This document shows positions 26,907-36,151 of a stretch of 64,000 nucleotides of DNA, piece after piece. The position numbers and the translations under genes are program-made. Below the pieces are notes generated by a model. It had not been told where the DNA came from. It saw only the letters and a list, made by a program, of their open reading frames with translations, and ran no database searches. This DNA is from Oxalobacteraceae bacterium OTU3CAMAD1 (GTDB lineage Bacteria > Pseudomonadota > Gammaproteobacteria > Burkholderiales > Burkholderiaceae_D), in assembly GCA_024123915.1 (NCBI GenBank), contig CP099650.1:4836001-4900000 (forward strand), in the 5' to 3' direction. How positions within the stretch are numbered: the first letter of the stretch is position 1; every line of letters begins with the position of its first letter.

Positions 26907-27161
26907 GCGGCATCGTCGCACGGTGGCTATGCCACGTCAATTCCGATCCCGCCCGGGGCCGGACTAGCTGCGCACCCCACCCTTCCCGCTCAACACCGCC
27001 GCGCCGGACAGGTTGACCTTCAATAAACGCTTCGCTTCACTCACATACGTCATCGTACAACTAAAATCAACAATGGAAAACGTTTAACTACTTGATTTAT
27101 TTGAATTTAGTTGCTCGCGCTACAGTAACGTGTAACCGCTATACATATTTGAGATATCCGG

Positions 27162-27191
27162 TTGTATGATGTCTGATATCTGCGCTATTAT
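27162..27191 (+). promoter_or_regulatory. Candidate promoter of the sugar-acid MFS transporter
   Basis: TTGTAT (27162-27167), 18-nt spacer, TATTAT (27186-27191), then AAGGAG before the ATG at 27222. Two GATATC-type palindromes (near 27153 and 27175) flank the -35 and could bind a regulator; no regulator gene is next to it. The remaining part of the 315-nt gap (26907-27161) contains an AT-rich tract and nothing else I can name. Confidence 0.45.
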
Positions 27192-27221
27192 CTGCGCACA
27201 CAACATCAGCAAGGAGATCGC

Positions 27222-28574
27222 ATGACGACGCAGCAAGCACCAGCCACGCGGGTACGATGGCTCATTCTGGCCATTCTGTTCGCAGTCACCACCATCAATT
27301 ACGCCGACCGCGCCACCATCGCCATCGCCGGCCCAGAGCTGAAAAAGCTGCTGGGCCTGTCGCCGGTGCAGATGGGCTATGTATTTTCGGCCTTTGCCTG
27401 GTCCTACGTGCTGGCGCAATTGCCGGGCGGCTGGCTGCTCGACCGCTTCGGCACCAAGATCACCTATTTCTTCAGCATCTTCATGTGGTCGCTGTTCACC
27501 ATGCTGATGGGAACCGTCGGCTTCCTGACCGGCGCCGCCGCGCTGACCGCGCTGTTCTGCCTGCGATTGGCCGTCGGCGCGTCCGAGGCGCCCTCCTTCC
27601 CCGGCAACAGCCGGCTGGCCTCGTCCTGGTTCCCAACCAACGAGCGCGGCACGGCCGCCGCCATCTTCAACTCGGCGCAATACTTCGCCACCGTGCTGTT
27701 CGGGCCGTTGATGGGCTGGCTGGTCCACACCCACGGCTGGGAAAGCGTGTTCTACGTCATGGGCGGACTGGGCATCCTGATGTCCTTCCTCTGGCTCAAG
27801 ATGATCTATGGCCCGAAGGACCATCCGCGCATCAACGCGGCGGAGCTGGCCTATATCAAGGAAGGCGGCGCGCTGATCGATCTGGAAAGCAAGGATAAAG
27901 CCGTCGCCACGACCAAGCTGGACACCGGCTCGGCGATCCGCCAGCTGCTGGGCAACCGCATGCTGCTGGGCGTCTACATCGGCCAGTATTGCATCAACAC
28001 GCTGACCTATTTCTTCCTGACCTGGTTCCCGGTCTACCTGGTGACCGAGCGTCACATGACGATTTTGAAAGCCGGCTTTGTCGCTGCGCTGCCTGCGGTG
28101 GCCGGATTCCTCGGCGGCGTGCTGGGCGGCGTGATCTCGGACCGTCTGATCAAGCGCGGCTTCTCGCTGTCGGTGGCGCGCAAGACGCCGATCGTCTGCG
28201 GCCTGCTGCTGGCGATGTCGATGATCATCTGCAATTACGTTGAAACCGACTGGCTGGTCATCACCGTGATGTCGCTGGCGTTCTTCGGCAAAGGGATCGG
28301 GGCGCTGGGCTGGGCCGTGGTGGCGGACACGTCGCCGAAGGAAGCAGGCGGCCTGAGCGGCGCCTTGTTCAACACCTTCGGCAACACGGCGGGCATCACC
28401 ACGCCGATCGTGATCGGCTACATCCTGCAGGAAACCGGCTCGTTCGCCGGCGCGCTGGTGTACGTCGGCGCCAACGCCGCCGTCGCCATCCTGTGCTATG
28501 TGCTGATGGTGGGCGAGATCAAGCGTTTCGAGTTCAAAACGCCGGTGGTCACCAAGCTGCCGCTGGCCGCCTGA
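27222..28574 (+). CDS. MFS transporter, anion:cation symporter family (hexuronate/glucarate-like)
   Basis: 450 aa, about 12 transmembrane helices. TINYADRATIAIAGPELKK near the N-terminus and SEAPSFPGNSRLASSWFP in helix 4-5 are signatures of the ACS family that includes GudP, GarP and ExuT. LLDRFGTK is the loop 2-3 motif. It imports an organic acid such as glucarate, galactarate or galactonate with protons; the exact substrate is not resolved and no catabolic genes adjoin. Strong AAGGAG binding site. Confidence 0.88.
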   Translation: MTTQQAPATRVRWLILAILFAVTTINYADRATIAIAGPELKKLLGLSPVQMGYVFSAFAWSYVLAQLPGGWLLDRFGTKITYFFSIFMWSLFTMLMGTVGFLTGAAALTALFCLRLAVGASEAPSFPGNSRLASSWFPTNERGTAAAIFNSAQYFATVLFGPLMGWLVHTHGWESVFYVMGGLGILMSFLWLKMIYGPKDHPRINAAELAYIKEGGALIDLESKDKAVATTKLDTGSAIRQLLGNRMLLGVYIGQYCINTLTYFFLTWFPVYLVTERHMTILKAGFVAALPAVAGFLGGVLGGVISDRLIKRGFSLSVARKTPIVCGLLLAMSMIICNYVETDWLVITVMSLAFFGKGIGALGWAVVADTSPKEAGGLSGALFNTFGNTAGITTPIVIGYILQETGSFAGALVYVGANAAVAILCYVLMVGEIKRFEFKTPVVTKLPLAA

Positions 28575-28586
28575 TCCGTCGAGGGG

Positions 28587-28758
28587 ACACGTAGGGCGGA
28601 TTGGCGGGCCAGGCCCGCCAATCCGCCCCGGGGGCCTATCGAAGCGGCGGCCTACCTGGCCGGTAGGCCTTAAGAGGCGGAACGCCGTAATCCGCCATCT
28701 ATGAGCCGCCGACTGAGCATGCATGGCGGATTACGCTTCGCTAATCCGCCCTACGTGT
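28587..28758. repeat. Dispersed palindromic element, copy 2 (composite)
   Basis: Outer arms ACACGTAGGGCGGATT and AATCCGCCCTACGTGT match copies 1 and 3. Inside, an extra near-perfect hairpin lies at 28594-28626 (16-bp stem, single-base loop), followed by other GC-rich inverted segments. It fills the space between the convergent MFS and DUF1624 genes. The additional stem makes it about 60 bp longer than the other copies. Confidence 0.85.
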
Positions 28759-28787
28759 TATAGATTGTCGAGCCGCGCCGGGGCAAG

Positions 28788-29963
28788 TTACAGGTACTTA
28801 ACCCAACCCATGGTCGTGCGGCGCTTGAATTGGCCGAACGCCTTGCACGGCCAGTACATCAGCGGTATCAACGCCGCCGACATCACCCACACCGCCCAAT
28901 AGTTGTCGAACTCGTAGCGCCCGCCGTAGTTGGCGCCCAACAGCGCCAGCGCCGCTTCCTGCAGGAACAGCAGCGTGAACAGGTGCAGCAGATAGTAGAA
29001 CATCGGCACCCCGCCAAACACGGCGGCCACGCGCAAAAAGCCGTTGTCGCGCGCTTCCAGCCAGGCCAGTACCAGACAGGCGCCCCCCACCGTGATCAGC
29101 AGGAACGCCAGCGACGGCGGATATTTGGTCACGTTCAGGAACGACATCACCGTCCTTACCGCCGTCTCGCCTGGCACCCAGTCGAGCGTCTCGCCGTAGA
29201 TATTCAGCCCACGCAACACCAGCAGCAACGCCATCGACACGCAACCGGCGATCAGCAGCGTCTTGCGGCGATGCGCCGGCAGCTCCGACCTGGCGTACCA
29301 CGGGCCGGCCGCATAGCCCAGCAAAATCACGCCGATCCACGGCAGCAGCGGATAACTGATCTTGATCTTCAGCGCGCCTTCCGCCACAAGGTATCCACGG
29401 TCATGCAGGATCGTCCAGGGGACGAAGCCCCAGCTACCCGGCTCGAACGAGATCGGCGTCAGCAGGTTATGCCCGAACACGATGATCAACCCCAGCGCCA
29501 CCAGCACCTTGCGCGGCAGCCGATGCAGCAGCGCCAGCGCGATCATCGATAAGCCGATCGCCCAGATCACCTGCAGGTAAATTGTGGGCGGCGGAAAACG
29601 CCCGCTCCAGGAGACATTGATGACGAAGATCTCCAGCGCCACCAGGAACAGGCCGCGCTTGAGCAGGAAGCCGGTGGCCGAACGCGGCCCGCTGGCAGGA
29701 TGCGCATACAGCCAGGCCGACAACCCGGTAAGGAACACAAAGATCGGCGCGCAGAAGTGCGCGGCGAAACGGCCGAAGAACTGCGCCGGTTCGATCGTCG
29801 CGATGTCCATCGGATCGGGCACGGGCCAGCGCAGGAAGAACCGCTCGCGCACGTGATCGAGCATCATCACCATCATCACCAACCCGCGCATCACGTCGAT
29901 CGACGCCACGCGGGCGCCATGCGCCGGCGCCGCCATGCCATTTACATTCGCATTCACACTCAT
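28788..29963 (-). CDS. DUF1624-type membrane protein (HGSNAT-like acyltransferase fold)
   Basis: 391 aa from ATG 29963. About 10 to 11 hydrophobic segments; ASIDVMRGLVMMVMMLDHVRERFF near the N-terminus is the typical R/D-containing opening of DUF1624 / heparan-alpha-glucosaminide N-acetyltransferase catalytic-domain proteins. Function in bacteria is mostly unknown; acyl transfer across the inner membrane is a family-based guess. It starts 26 nt after the stop of the TonB receptor and is probably in its operon. Confidence 0.82.
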   Translation of the reverse strand: MSVNANVNGMAAPAHGARVASIDVMRGLVMMVMMLDHVRERFFLRWPVPDPMDIATIEPAQFFGRFAAHFCAPIFVFLTGLSAWLYAHPASGPRSATGFLLKRGLFLVALEIFVINVSWSGRFPPPTIYLQVIWAIGLSMIALALLHRLPRKVLVALGLIIVFGHNLLTPISFEPGSWGFVPWTILHDRGYLVAEGALKIKISYPLLPWIGVILLGYAAGPWYARSELPAHRRKTLLIAGCVSMALLLVLRGLNIYGETLDWVPGETAVRTVMSFLNVTKYPPSLAFLLITVGGACLVLAWLEARDNGFLRVAAVFGGVPMFYYLLHLFTLLFLQEAALALLGANYGGRYEFDNYWAVWVMSAALIPLMYWPCKAFGQFKRRTTMGWVKYL

Positions 29964-29989
29964 ATCGTTCGCTGAACCCAAACCTGACT

Positions 29990-32086
29990 TTAAAATTTAT
30001 ACAGCGCCTTCAACGTGACGCGGCGCTCCTCGCCCGCCGCCACCCAGGTCTGCTGGTAGGAGCTCGGGTAGTACGTCTTGTCGAACAAATTGTCGATGTC
30101 CAGCGACAGGCGCAACTTGCTGGTCGGCGAATAGGACGATACCAGCTTTGCCGTCGTATAGGATGGCAGTTTGAAAGTGCTGGAGATCGCGACGTCGCCA
30201 TTGCGCTCGCCGACGTAATTCAGCCCGCCGCCGAGCGACGCGCGCGCCCCGCCGACCGTCAGCTCGCGCACCAGCAGCAGGTTGGCGCTTTGCTTCGGCA
30301 CATTGGGCAGCGCGCCGCCGACCGTCAATACGTTGTCACGCAGGACCTCCGCGTCCGTGTACGCGTAGGAGAACGATAGCTGCAGCTTGCGCGCCAGCTC
30401 CCCCGAGACATCCAGTTCCACGCCCTTGCTCCCCACTTCGCCGGCAGCCAGCGAGAAATTGGTGTCCAGCGGGTTCAAGGTCAGCACGTTTTTCTTCCGG
30501 ATCGAATACAGCGCCAGGGTGCTGCTCAACTTACCGTCGGCGCTGTCGAACTTGATGCCGGTTTCATAGGCGCGGCTGGTCTCGGCCGGAAACGACTCGT
30601 TGTTGATGCCGATGCCGCTGTTCGGCCGGAACGACTTGCCCGCCGACGCATACAGCGAAATCTGCCGGTTCGGCTGATACACCAGGCCCACACGCGGGCT
30701 GGTGGCGTCGAGCGTCTGGCGATTCTGCAAGCCGTTGCGGTTGGCGTTGGTGATGGTCTGGCGGTAGGCGTCGCGCCGCACGCCCAGCAACGCCTTCCAC
30801 TGCGTGGTCAAATCGATTTGATCCTGCGCGTAAAACGCCGTGGACCACTGCTGTTCACGGGTATTGATCGACGGCCCGAGTGTGGTCGGCTGCGCGCCGC
30901 CGTACACCGGCTGATAGATGTCGATAGCGTAAGACGCCGCCGCATTGGGATTTCTGCGCAACTGAAGCCGGTCGTCGATAAACCGATAGCCATCGAAGCC
31001 AAACAGCACGTTATGCCGCAGGGAGCCGGTGCTCAATTTGCCCAGCAACTCCACGCGGCCCGACCAGTCCTGCGCCGAGAAGTCGCGGAAGCGGCGCTGG
31101 CGCCACAAGGTGCGGCCGTCCGCCTGCAGCGCCGAAGCCTCGGTCGAAAAACCCTTCATCGAGCTGCTGCGGTAGGCCAGGCCGCTTTGCAGCGACCAGC
31201 CATCCTTGAAGTCGTGCTGCACGAAGACCTGGTGACCGGTCGATTTCACCGTGACCGGGCCATCGGCCGCCTCGCCGAGGAAGCGCGAGTTCGGGATCAG
31301 TCCCAGCACGCCCTTGACCGCCACCACGCCGCGATCGAAGTAGGCCTGCTGCTCGAACTGCTCCAGCTCATAGGAGACGGTGGTGTCGTCCGTCACGCGC
31401 CAGATCACCGACGGCGAAACCATATGACGCTTGGACGACAGTGTGTCGCGGAAGCTGTCGCCCTTTTCGTAGGCCGCGTTCAAGCGGTAGGCGACCGTTT
31501 CGCCCAGGGGCCCGGTCAGGTCGGCGGCGGTGCGGTAGGTGTCATGACTGCCGACCGATTGCTCCAGCGTGTACGACGGCTGGAACAAGGGCTTCTTGGT
31601 GGCGATGTTGACGATGCCGCCCGGCTCCCCGCGTCCGTACAACGCGGCCGCCGGGCCTTTCAGGATCTCGATGCTATTGACGTTGGCGCTGTCGCGCAAG
31701 CCGTTGTAGCCCCGGCTGGAGCTGAAGCCGTTGACCAGGAAATCGGAGCCGTAGTTAGGGTCGCCGGTGAAGCCGCGCACCGCGTAGCTGTCCCACACGC
31801 CGCCAAAATTGTTCTGCCGCGAGATGCCGCTGCCCAGGTCCAGCGCGTCGGCGAAGCGGCTCACGCCGGCGTCGCGCAACATGTCGGCGGTCAGCACGCG
31901 CGCGCTTTGCGGCAGGTCCTTCAAGTCCGTCTCGGTCTTGGTGGCGGCGGTCGCCGACAGACTGCGGTAAGGCTGGCGAACGCCGGAGACTTCGACGACC
32001 TCCGGTTCGTCGGCGGCGGCCGACGCGAACAGTGGAAAAGCGGCGGCCAGGCATATCGCCAGGCGGGTGTGACGCACCATCAGCAT
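29990..32086 (-). CDS. TonB-dependent siderophore-type receptor
   Basis: 698 aa. Start at 32086 because GGAG lies 5 nt upstream. Signal peptide ends FASAAA. Plug domain with TATKTETDLKDLPQSARVLT, YAVRGFTGDPNYGSDFLVNG and ILKGPAAALYGRGEPGGIVN, the siderophore-receptor (FhuA/FpvA-like) pattern, and a barrel ending ERRVTLKALYKF with C-terminal Phe. It imports a ferric siderophore or a similar large ligand. Two dyads upstream (32110-32156) suggest repression. Confidence 0.9.
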   Translation of the reverse strand: MLMVRHTRLAICLAAAFPLFASAAADEPEVVEVSGVRQPYRSLSATAATKTETDLKDLPQSARVLTADMLRDAGVSRFADALDLGSGISRQNNFGGVWDSYAVRGFTGDPNYGSDFLVNGFSSSRGYNGLRDSANVNSIEILKGPAAALYGRGEPGGIVNIATKKPLFQPSYTLEQSVGSHDTYRTAADLTGPLGETVAYRLNAAYEKGDSFRDTLSSKRHMVSPSVIWRVTDDTTVSYELEQFEQQAYFDRGVVAVKGVLGLIPNSRFLGEAADGPVTVKSTGHQVFVQHDFKDGWSLQSGLAYRSSSMKGFSTEASALQADGRTLWRQRRFRDFSAQDWSGRVELLGKLSTGSLRHNVLFGFDGYRFIDDRLQLRRNPNAAASYAIDIYQPVYGGAQPTTLGPSINTREQQWSTAFYAQDQIDLTTQWKALLGVRRDAYRQTITNANRNGLQNRQTLDATSPRVGLVYQPNRQISLYASAGKSFRPNSGIGINNESFPAETSRAYETGIKFDSADGKLSSTLALYSIRKKNVLTLNPLDTNFSLAAGEVGSKGVELDVSGELARKLQLSFSYAYTDAEVLRDNVLTVGGALPNVPKQSANLLLVRELTVGGARASLGGGLNYVGERNGDVAISSTFKLPSYTTAKLVSSYSPTSKLRLSLDIDNLFDKTYYPSSYQQTWVAAGEERRVTLKALYKF

Positions 32087-32109
32087 AAAGACTCCAAAAG
32101 TAAATTCCA

Positions 32110-32156
32110 AACGCAATAGACTTGCATTATACATGTCAACGCAATTCACTTGCGTT
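32110..32156 (-). promoter_or_regulatory. Twin dyad operator at the TonB-receptor promoter
   Basis: AACGCAA-N5-TTGCGTT at 32138-32156 is perfect; AACGCAA-N5-TTGCATT at 32110-32128 has one mismatch. Centres are 28 nt apart. On the minus strand TATAAT (near 32131) lies between them, so binding would cover the promoter. The 19-bp size suits a Fur-like site, but the sequence departs from the Fur consensus, so the regulator is unidentified. Confidence 0.55.
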
Positions 32157-32207
32157 AAAACACATTGGCGCTACCTGGTGTCTGGACGCCCGGCGGTCAG
32201 CGGCGGC

Positions 32208-32762
32208 TTATTCGGAGTAGAAGCAGCGTCCGCAAGCCTGGCGATAGCTCTCGTTGCCGCCGATGCTGATTTGCTCGCCCTCTTTCATGCGCTTGCCGTT
32301 CTGGTCGACGCGGATGTTCATGGTCGCCTTCTTGCCGCAGGTGCAGATGTTCTTGAGTTCCTCGATATCGTCGGCCAGCGCCAGCAGATAGGCCGAACCG
32401 GGGAACGGCTCGCCACGGAAATCGGTGCGCAGGCCATAGGTGATCACGGGGATGCCGCGCACCTGCGCCAACTGGTGCAACTGCTGCACCTGCGCCGTCG
32501 TCAGGAACTGCGCCTCGTCGATCAGCAGGCAGGCGATCTTTTGGTCGATCCTGGCCAGGAAATCGGTGTCGGCGTCGAATACCTCGGTCTGGCGCTGCGG
32601 TCCCAGCCGCGACGTCACCTGTCCCACGCCATAACGGTTGTCGATGGCGGCCGTGAACAGGCGCACCTGCTGGCCCTGCTCTTCATAGTTATGCGCCACT
32701 TGCAGCATCGCCGTGGACTTGCCCGCGTTCATCGCAGAGTATCGAAAATAGAGTTTTGCCAC
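32208..32762 (-). CDS. tdk: Thymidine kinase
   Basis: 184-aa type II thymidine kinase with a GTG start. P-loop SAMNAGKST at about 9-17, Walker B-like LLIDEAQFL, lasso region and the zinc-binding cysteines CTCGKKA and CGRCF. It phosphorylates thymidine in the salvage pathway and is cytosolic. No operon partner is visible. Confidence 0.95.
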   Translation of the reverse strand: MAKLYFRYSAMNAGKSTAMLQVAHNYEEQGQQVRLFTAAIDNRYGVGQVTSRLGPQRQTEVFDADTDFLARIDQKIACLLIDEAQFLTTAQVQQLHQLAQVRGIPVITYGLRTDFRGEPFPGSAYLLALADDIEELKNICTCGKKATMNIRVDQNGKRMKEGEQISIGGNESYRQACGRCFYSE

Positions 32763-32866
32763 TGCCGCCTGCCTTCAAGTTTGTTCCATCTGAAGGGCGG
32801 AATTATAAACCTTGGAAACGCCCGATTGGGCAAAGCTATCGCCCCGATAGATATTATTAGCTAGCG

Positions 32867-32953
32867 ATTAGATCGCACACAATTTATTATTCACTCACTG
32901 GCAAACAAATGACGAAGCAAGGCAAGTAAAACGTAGTACGCGATCTAATCGAT
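32867..32953. promoter_or_regulatory. Long inverted arms upstream of the DUF4148 gene
   Basis: CGATTAGATCGC at 32867-32878 is perfectly inverted as GCGATCTAATCG at 32942-32953, 63 nt apart. Another dyad, CTATCG-CCC-CGATAG, lies just to the left near 32838-32852. They lie between the divergent tdk and DUF4148 genes and look like operator sites that could support looping. Confidence 0.4.
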
Positions 32954-33020
32954 AGCGATGCCAAGCAGTCGAATGCACGCCGCAACAACCACACACACTT
33001 TTAATATCAGGAGCCACACC

Positions 33021-33395
33021 ATGAAAAACGCAGCCATCGCCCTCTCCGTCGCCGCCCTGTTCGCGTCCGCCGCCGTGTCGGCCCAGGAAACCAGCCAGCT
33101 CACCCGCGCCCAGGTGCTCGCCGAATACCATGCAGTCGTCGCCGCAGGCAATGCGCCCCTTTCCGGCGAGCAGTACACCGGCAACAACGCCGCATACGTC
33201 TCGACCAAAACCCGCGCCGACGTCCGCGCCGAACTGCTGGCCGCCCAGCAACGCGGCGAAGTGACCTCCGGCGAGCAGTACCAGAACCAGGTGCCGAGCG
33301 CCGCCCCCGAAGGCAAAACCCGCGCCCAGGTGCGTGCCGAACTGGCCGCCTACCGCGAAGCCTACCCGGAGCTGTACAACGCGCCGAGCCTGTAA
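33021..33395 (+). CDS. DUF4148 periplasmic protein
   Basis: 124 aa. AGGAG 8 nt before the ATG; signal peptide MKNAAIALSVAALFASAAVSA. The mature part has three spaced copies of a short motif, TRAQVLAEYHAV, TRADVRAELLAA and TRAQVRAELAAY, typical of DUF4148 proteins common in Burkholderiales. Two SGEQY segments also repeat. Secreted, function unknown. A GC-rich 10-bp hairpin without a T-run (near 33407-33434) follows the stop. Confidence 0.85.
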   Translation: MKNAAIALSVAALFASAAVSAQETSQLTRAQVLAEYHAVVAAGNAPLSGEQYTGNNAAYVSTKTRADVRAELLAAQQRGEVTSGEQYQNQVPSAAPEGKTRAQVRAELAAYREAYPELYNAPSL

Positions 33396-33561
33396 TCGTT
33401 GAGCTGCCGCGTCTGCCCGGGAGCAGGCGCGGCGCCGGCATATTTCCTCTTCACACCCCCACTTGGGGTCCGCTTGCGTCGCCGCATATCCGTCCCGCTA
33501 CAAGACGCACCCATCGACGTAAATAAGCGCATACTTGCCTGAAAAGCAGCAAGGAGACCAT

Positions 33562-34929
33562 ATGCGCACCCCCGCACTATTCACTCTGATTGGCAACACG
33601 CCACTGGTCGAGATTACCCGTCTCGACACCGGCCCCTGCCAACTGTTCCTCAAACTGGAATCGCAAAACCCCGGCGGCTCGATCAAGGACCGCATCGGCA
33701 TGTCGATGATCGAGGCGGCGGAGGCCGACGGCCGCCTCAAGCCCGGCGGCACCATCATCGAAGCGACCGCCGGCAACACCGGCCTCGGTCTGGCGCTGGT
33801 CGGACGGCTCAAGGGCTACCGCGTGCTGCTGGTCGTGCCGGACAAGATGTCGACCGAAAAAGTGCTGCACCTGAAGGCGCTCGGGGCCGAGGTGCGCACC
33901 ACCCGCTCCGACGTCGGCAAGGGTCATCCCGAGTACTACCAGGACTTCGCCGCGCGCCTGGCCGCCGAAACACCGGGCGCCTGGTTCGCCGACCAGTTCA
34001 ACAACCCGGCCAATCCGCTGGCGCACGAAACCACCACCGGGCCGGAAATCTGGGAGCAGACCGGCCATGACGTCGACGCCATCGTCGTCGGCGTCGGCTC
34101 CTCCGGCACCTTGACGGGACTGACGCGCTACTTCCGCCGCGTCGCCCCGCATGTGGAATTTGTGCTGGCCGACCCGCAAGGCTCGATCCTGACCGAATAC
34201 ATCGAAACCGGCCGCGTGTCCGACACCAGCGGATCGTGGGCGGTAGAAGGCATCGGCGAGGACTTCATCCCCGCCATCGCCGACATGACCGGCGTGCGCA
34301 AGGCCTACACCATCACCGACCAGCAAAGCTTCGACAGCGCCCGCACCCTGCTGCGCGAGGAAGGCATACCGGGCGGCTCGTCGACCGGCACCCTGCTGGC
34401 CGCCGCCCTCCAATACTGCCGCGAGCAGACCACACCCAAACGGGTGGTCAGCTTCGTCTGCGACACCGGCACCCGCTACCTGTCCAAGGTCTACAACGAC
34501 GGCTGGATGCAGGACCAGGGCCTGCTCCGGCGCCCGCAGGAGCGCGACCTGCGCGACCTGATCGGCCGCCGCTACGACGCCGGCCAGGTGGTCAGCGTGT
34601 CGCCGGAAGACTCGCTGCTGATCGCCTTCAACCGCATGCGCGCCGCCGACCTGGCGCAGCTGCCGGTGATCTCCGCCGGCCGGCTGGTGGGCATCATCGA
34701 CGAATCGGACCTGCTGCTGACGGTCGATACGCAACCGGAGCGCTTCGCCAACCCGGTCGGCGCGACGATGACGCGCCGCCTCGAAACGCTGCATCCATCG
34801 GCCGACCTGCACGCGCTGCGCGCGGTGCTCGATCGCGGCCTGACGGCGGTGGTGGCCGACGGCGACATCTTCTACGGCCTGATCACCCGCTTCGACCTGC
34901 TCAACCATCTCCGAAGGACACTATCTTGA
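33562..34929 (+). CDS. cbs: Cystathionine beta-synthase
   Basis: 455 aa. PLP fold type II core: LIGNTPLVEI, NPGGSIKDRIG (PLP lysine), EATAGNTGLGLA and VGVGSSGTLTG, followed by a C-terminal pair of CBS motifs (about 330-455). It condenses serine (or O-acetylserine) and homocysteine into cystathionine in reverse transsulfuration. AAGGAG before the ATG. Overlaps the gamma-lyase gene by TTGA, and the pair makes cysteine from homocysteine. Confidence 0.92.
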   Translation: MRTPALFTLIGNTPLVEITRLDTGPCQLFLKLESQNPGGSIKDRIGMSMIEAAEADGRLKPGGTIIEATAGNTGLGLALVGRLKGYRVLLVVPDKMSTEKVLHLKALGAEVRTTRSDVGKGHPEYYQDFAARLAAETPGAWFADQFNNPANPLAHETTTGPEIWEQTGHDVDAIVVGVGSSGTLTGLTRYFRRVAPHVEFVLADPQGSILTEYIETGRVSDTSGSWAVEGIGEDFIPAIADMTGVRKAYTITDQQSFDSARTLLREEGIPGGSSTGTLLAAALQYCREQTTPKRVVSFVCDTGTRYLSKVYNDGWMQDQGLLRRPQERDLRDLIGRRYDAGQVVSVSPEDSLLIAFNRMRAADLAQLPVISAGRLVGIIDESDLLLTVDTQPERFANPVGATMTRRLETLHPSADLHALRAVLDRGLTAVVADGDIFYGLITRFDLLNHLRRTLS

Positions 34930-36101
34930 ACAAAAAAGCCGCCCAAGCCCTGTCGACGCGCGTGATCCACGCCGGCCAGTCGCCCGATCCGTCGACCGGC
35001 GCCATCATGCCGCCGATTTACGCCACCTCCACCTACGTGCAGGAAAGCCCCGGCGTGCACAAGGGCCTGGACTACGGCCGCTCGCACAATCCCACGCGCT
35101 GGGCGCTGGAGCGCTGCGTCGCCGACCTGGAAAGCGGCGCCCAGGCCTTCGCGTTCGCCTCCGGCCTGGCGGCGATATCGACGGTGCTGGAGCTGGCCGA
35201 CGCCGGCTCCCACATCATCGCCGGCGACGACATGTACGGCGGCACTTACCGCCTGTTCGAGCGGGTGCGCCGCCGCAGCGCCGGCCACGATTTCACCTAC
35301 GTCGACCTGACCAATCCGGAAAACCTGCTGGCCGCGATCAAGCCGGAAACCAAAATGGTCTGGGTCGAGACGCCGACCAATCCGATGCTCAAGCTGGCCG
35401 ACCTGAAAGCCATCGCCGCCATCTGCCGCGAGCGCGGCATCATCGCCGTGGCCGACAACACCTTCGCCAGTCCGCTGGTGCAACGCCCGCTGGAACACGG
35501 CTTCGACATCGTCGTGCATTCGGCCACCAAGTACCTGAACGGCCACTCGGACGTCATCGGCGGCATCGCCATCGTCGGCGCCGAGGCGCACCAGCAGGCG
35601 TGGTGCGAACAATTGGGATTCCTGCAAAACTCGGTCGGCGCCATCGCGGGCCCCTTCGACAGCTTCCTGACGCTGCGTGGCGTCAAAACGCTGGCGATCC
35701 GCATGGAGCGCCACTGCCGCAGCGCGCTGGAACTGGCGCGCTGGATGGAACAGCAGCCGGAAATCCGCCGCGTCTATTATCCCGGCCTCGAATCGCACGC
35801 GCAGCACGCGCTGGCCAAGCGCCAGATGGAGGGTTTTGGCGGCATCATCTCGATCGAATTGAACACGGATATGGCCGGCGCCCGCCGGTTCCTGGAGCAT
35901 TGTCAGGTGTTCGCCCTGGCCGAAAGCCTGGGCGGCGTCGAGAGCCTCATCGAGCATCCGGCGCTGATGACCCATGCCACCATCCCGCCGGCGCAGCGCG
36001 CGGTGTTGGGAATTGGCGACGGCCTGATACGGCTGTCGGTGGGAATCGAAGATATAGAGGATTTAAGGGCCGATATTCGCGGTTCGCTCGACGCGATTTA
36101 G
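34926..36101 (+). CDS. Cystathionine gamma-lyase / gamma-synthase family enzyme
   Basis: 391 aa, TTG start whose TG is shared with the TGA stop of cbs; AAGGA is 9 nt upstream. PLP fold type I: DYGRSHNPTR, FASGLAAIST, HSATKYLNGHSDVIGG (Schiff-base lysine). Next to cbs it most likely splits cystathionine to cysteine, 2-oxobutyrate and ammonia (MccB/CGL type); gamma-synthase activity cannot be excluded from sequence. Cytosolic. Confidence 0.9.
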   Translation: MNKKAAQALSTRVIHAGQSPDPSTGAIMPPIYATSTYVQESPGVHKGLDYGRSHNPTRWALERCVADLESGAQAFAFASGLAAISTVLELADAGSHIIAGDDMYGGTYRLFERVRRRSAGHDFTYVDLTNPENLLAAIKPETKMVWVETPTNPMLKLADLKAIAAICRERGIIAVADNTFASPLVQRPLEHGFDIVVHSATKYLNGHSDVIGGIAIVGAEAHQQAWCEQLGFLQNSVGAIAGPFDSFLTLRGVKTLAIRMERHCRSALELARWMEQQPEIRRVYYPGLESHAQHALAKRQMEGFGGIISIELNTDMAGARRFLEHCQVFALAESLGGVESLIEHPALMTHATIPPAQRAVLGIGDGLIRLSVGIEDIEDLRADIRGSLDAI

Positions 36102-36151
36102 GTGCTAGTATCCGCAACGTGAACAACCCTGCCTGAAACCAGATCGCAACC

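Noticed and set aside
26965..27055. 29-codon minus-strand frame (MTYVSEAKRLLKVNLSG...)
   Set aside because: No ribosome binding site and too short to support; possibly a gene remnant.
27120..28724. 534-codon minus-strand frame over the MFS gene and repeat
   Set aside because: Gln/His/Arg-rich shadow that runs into the palindromic element.
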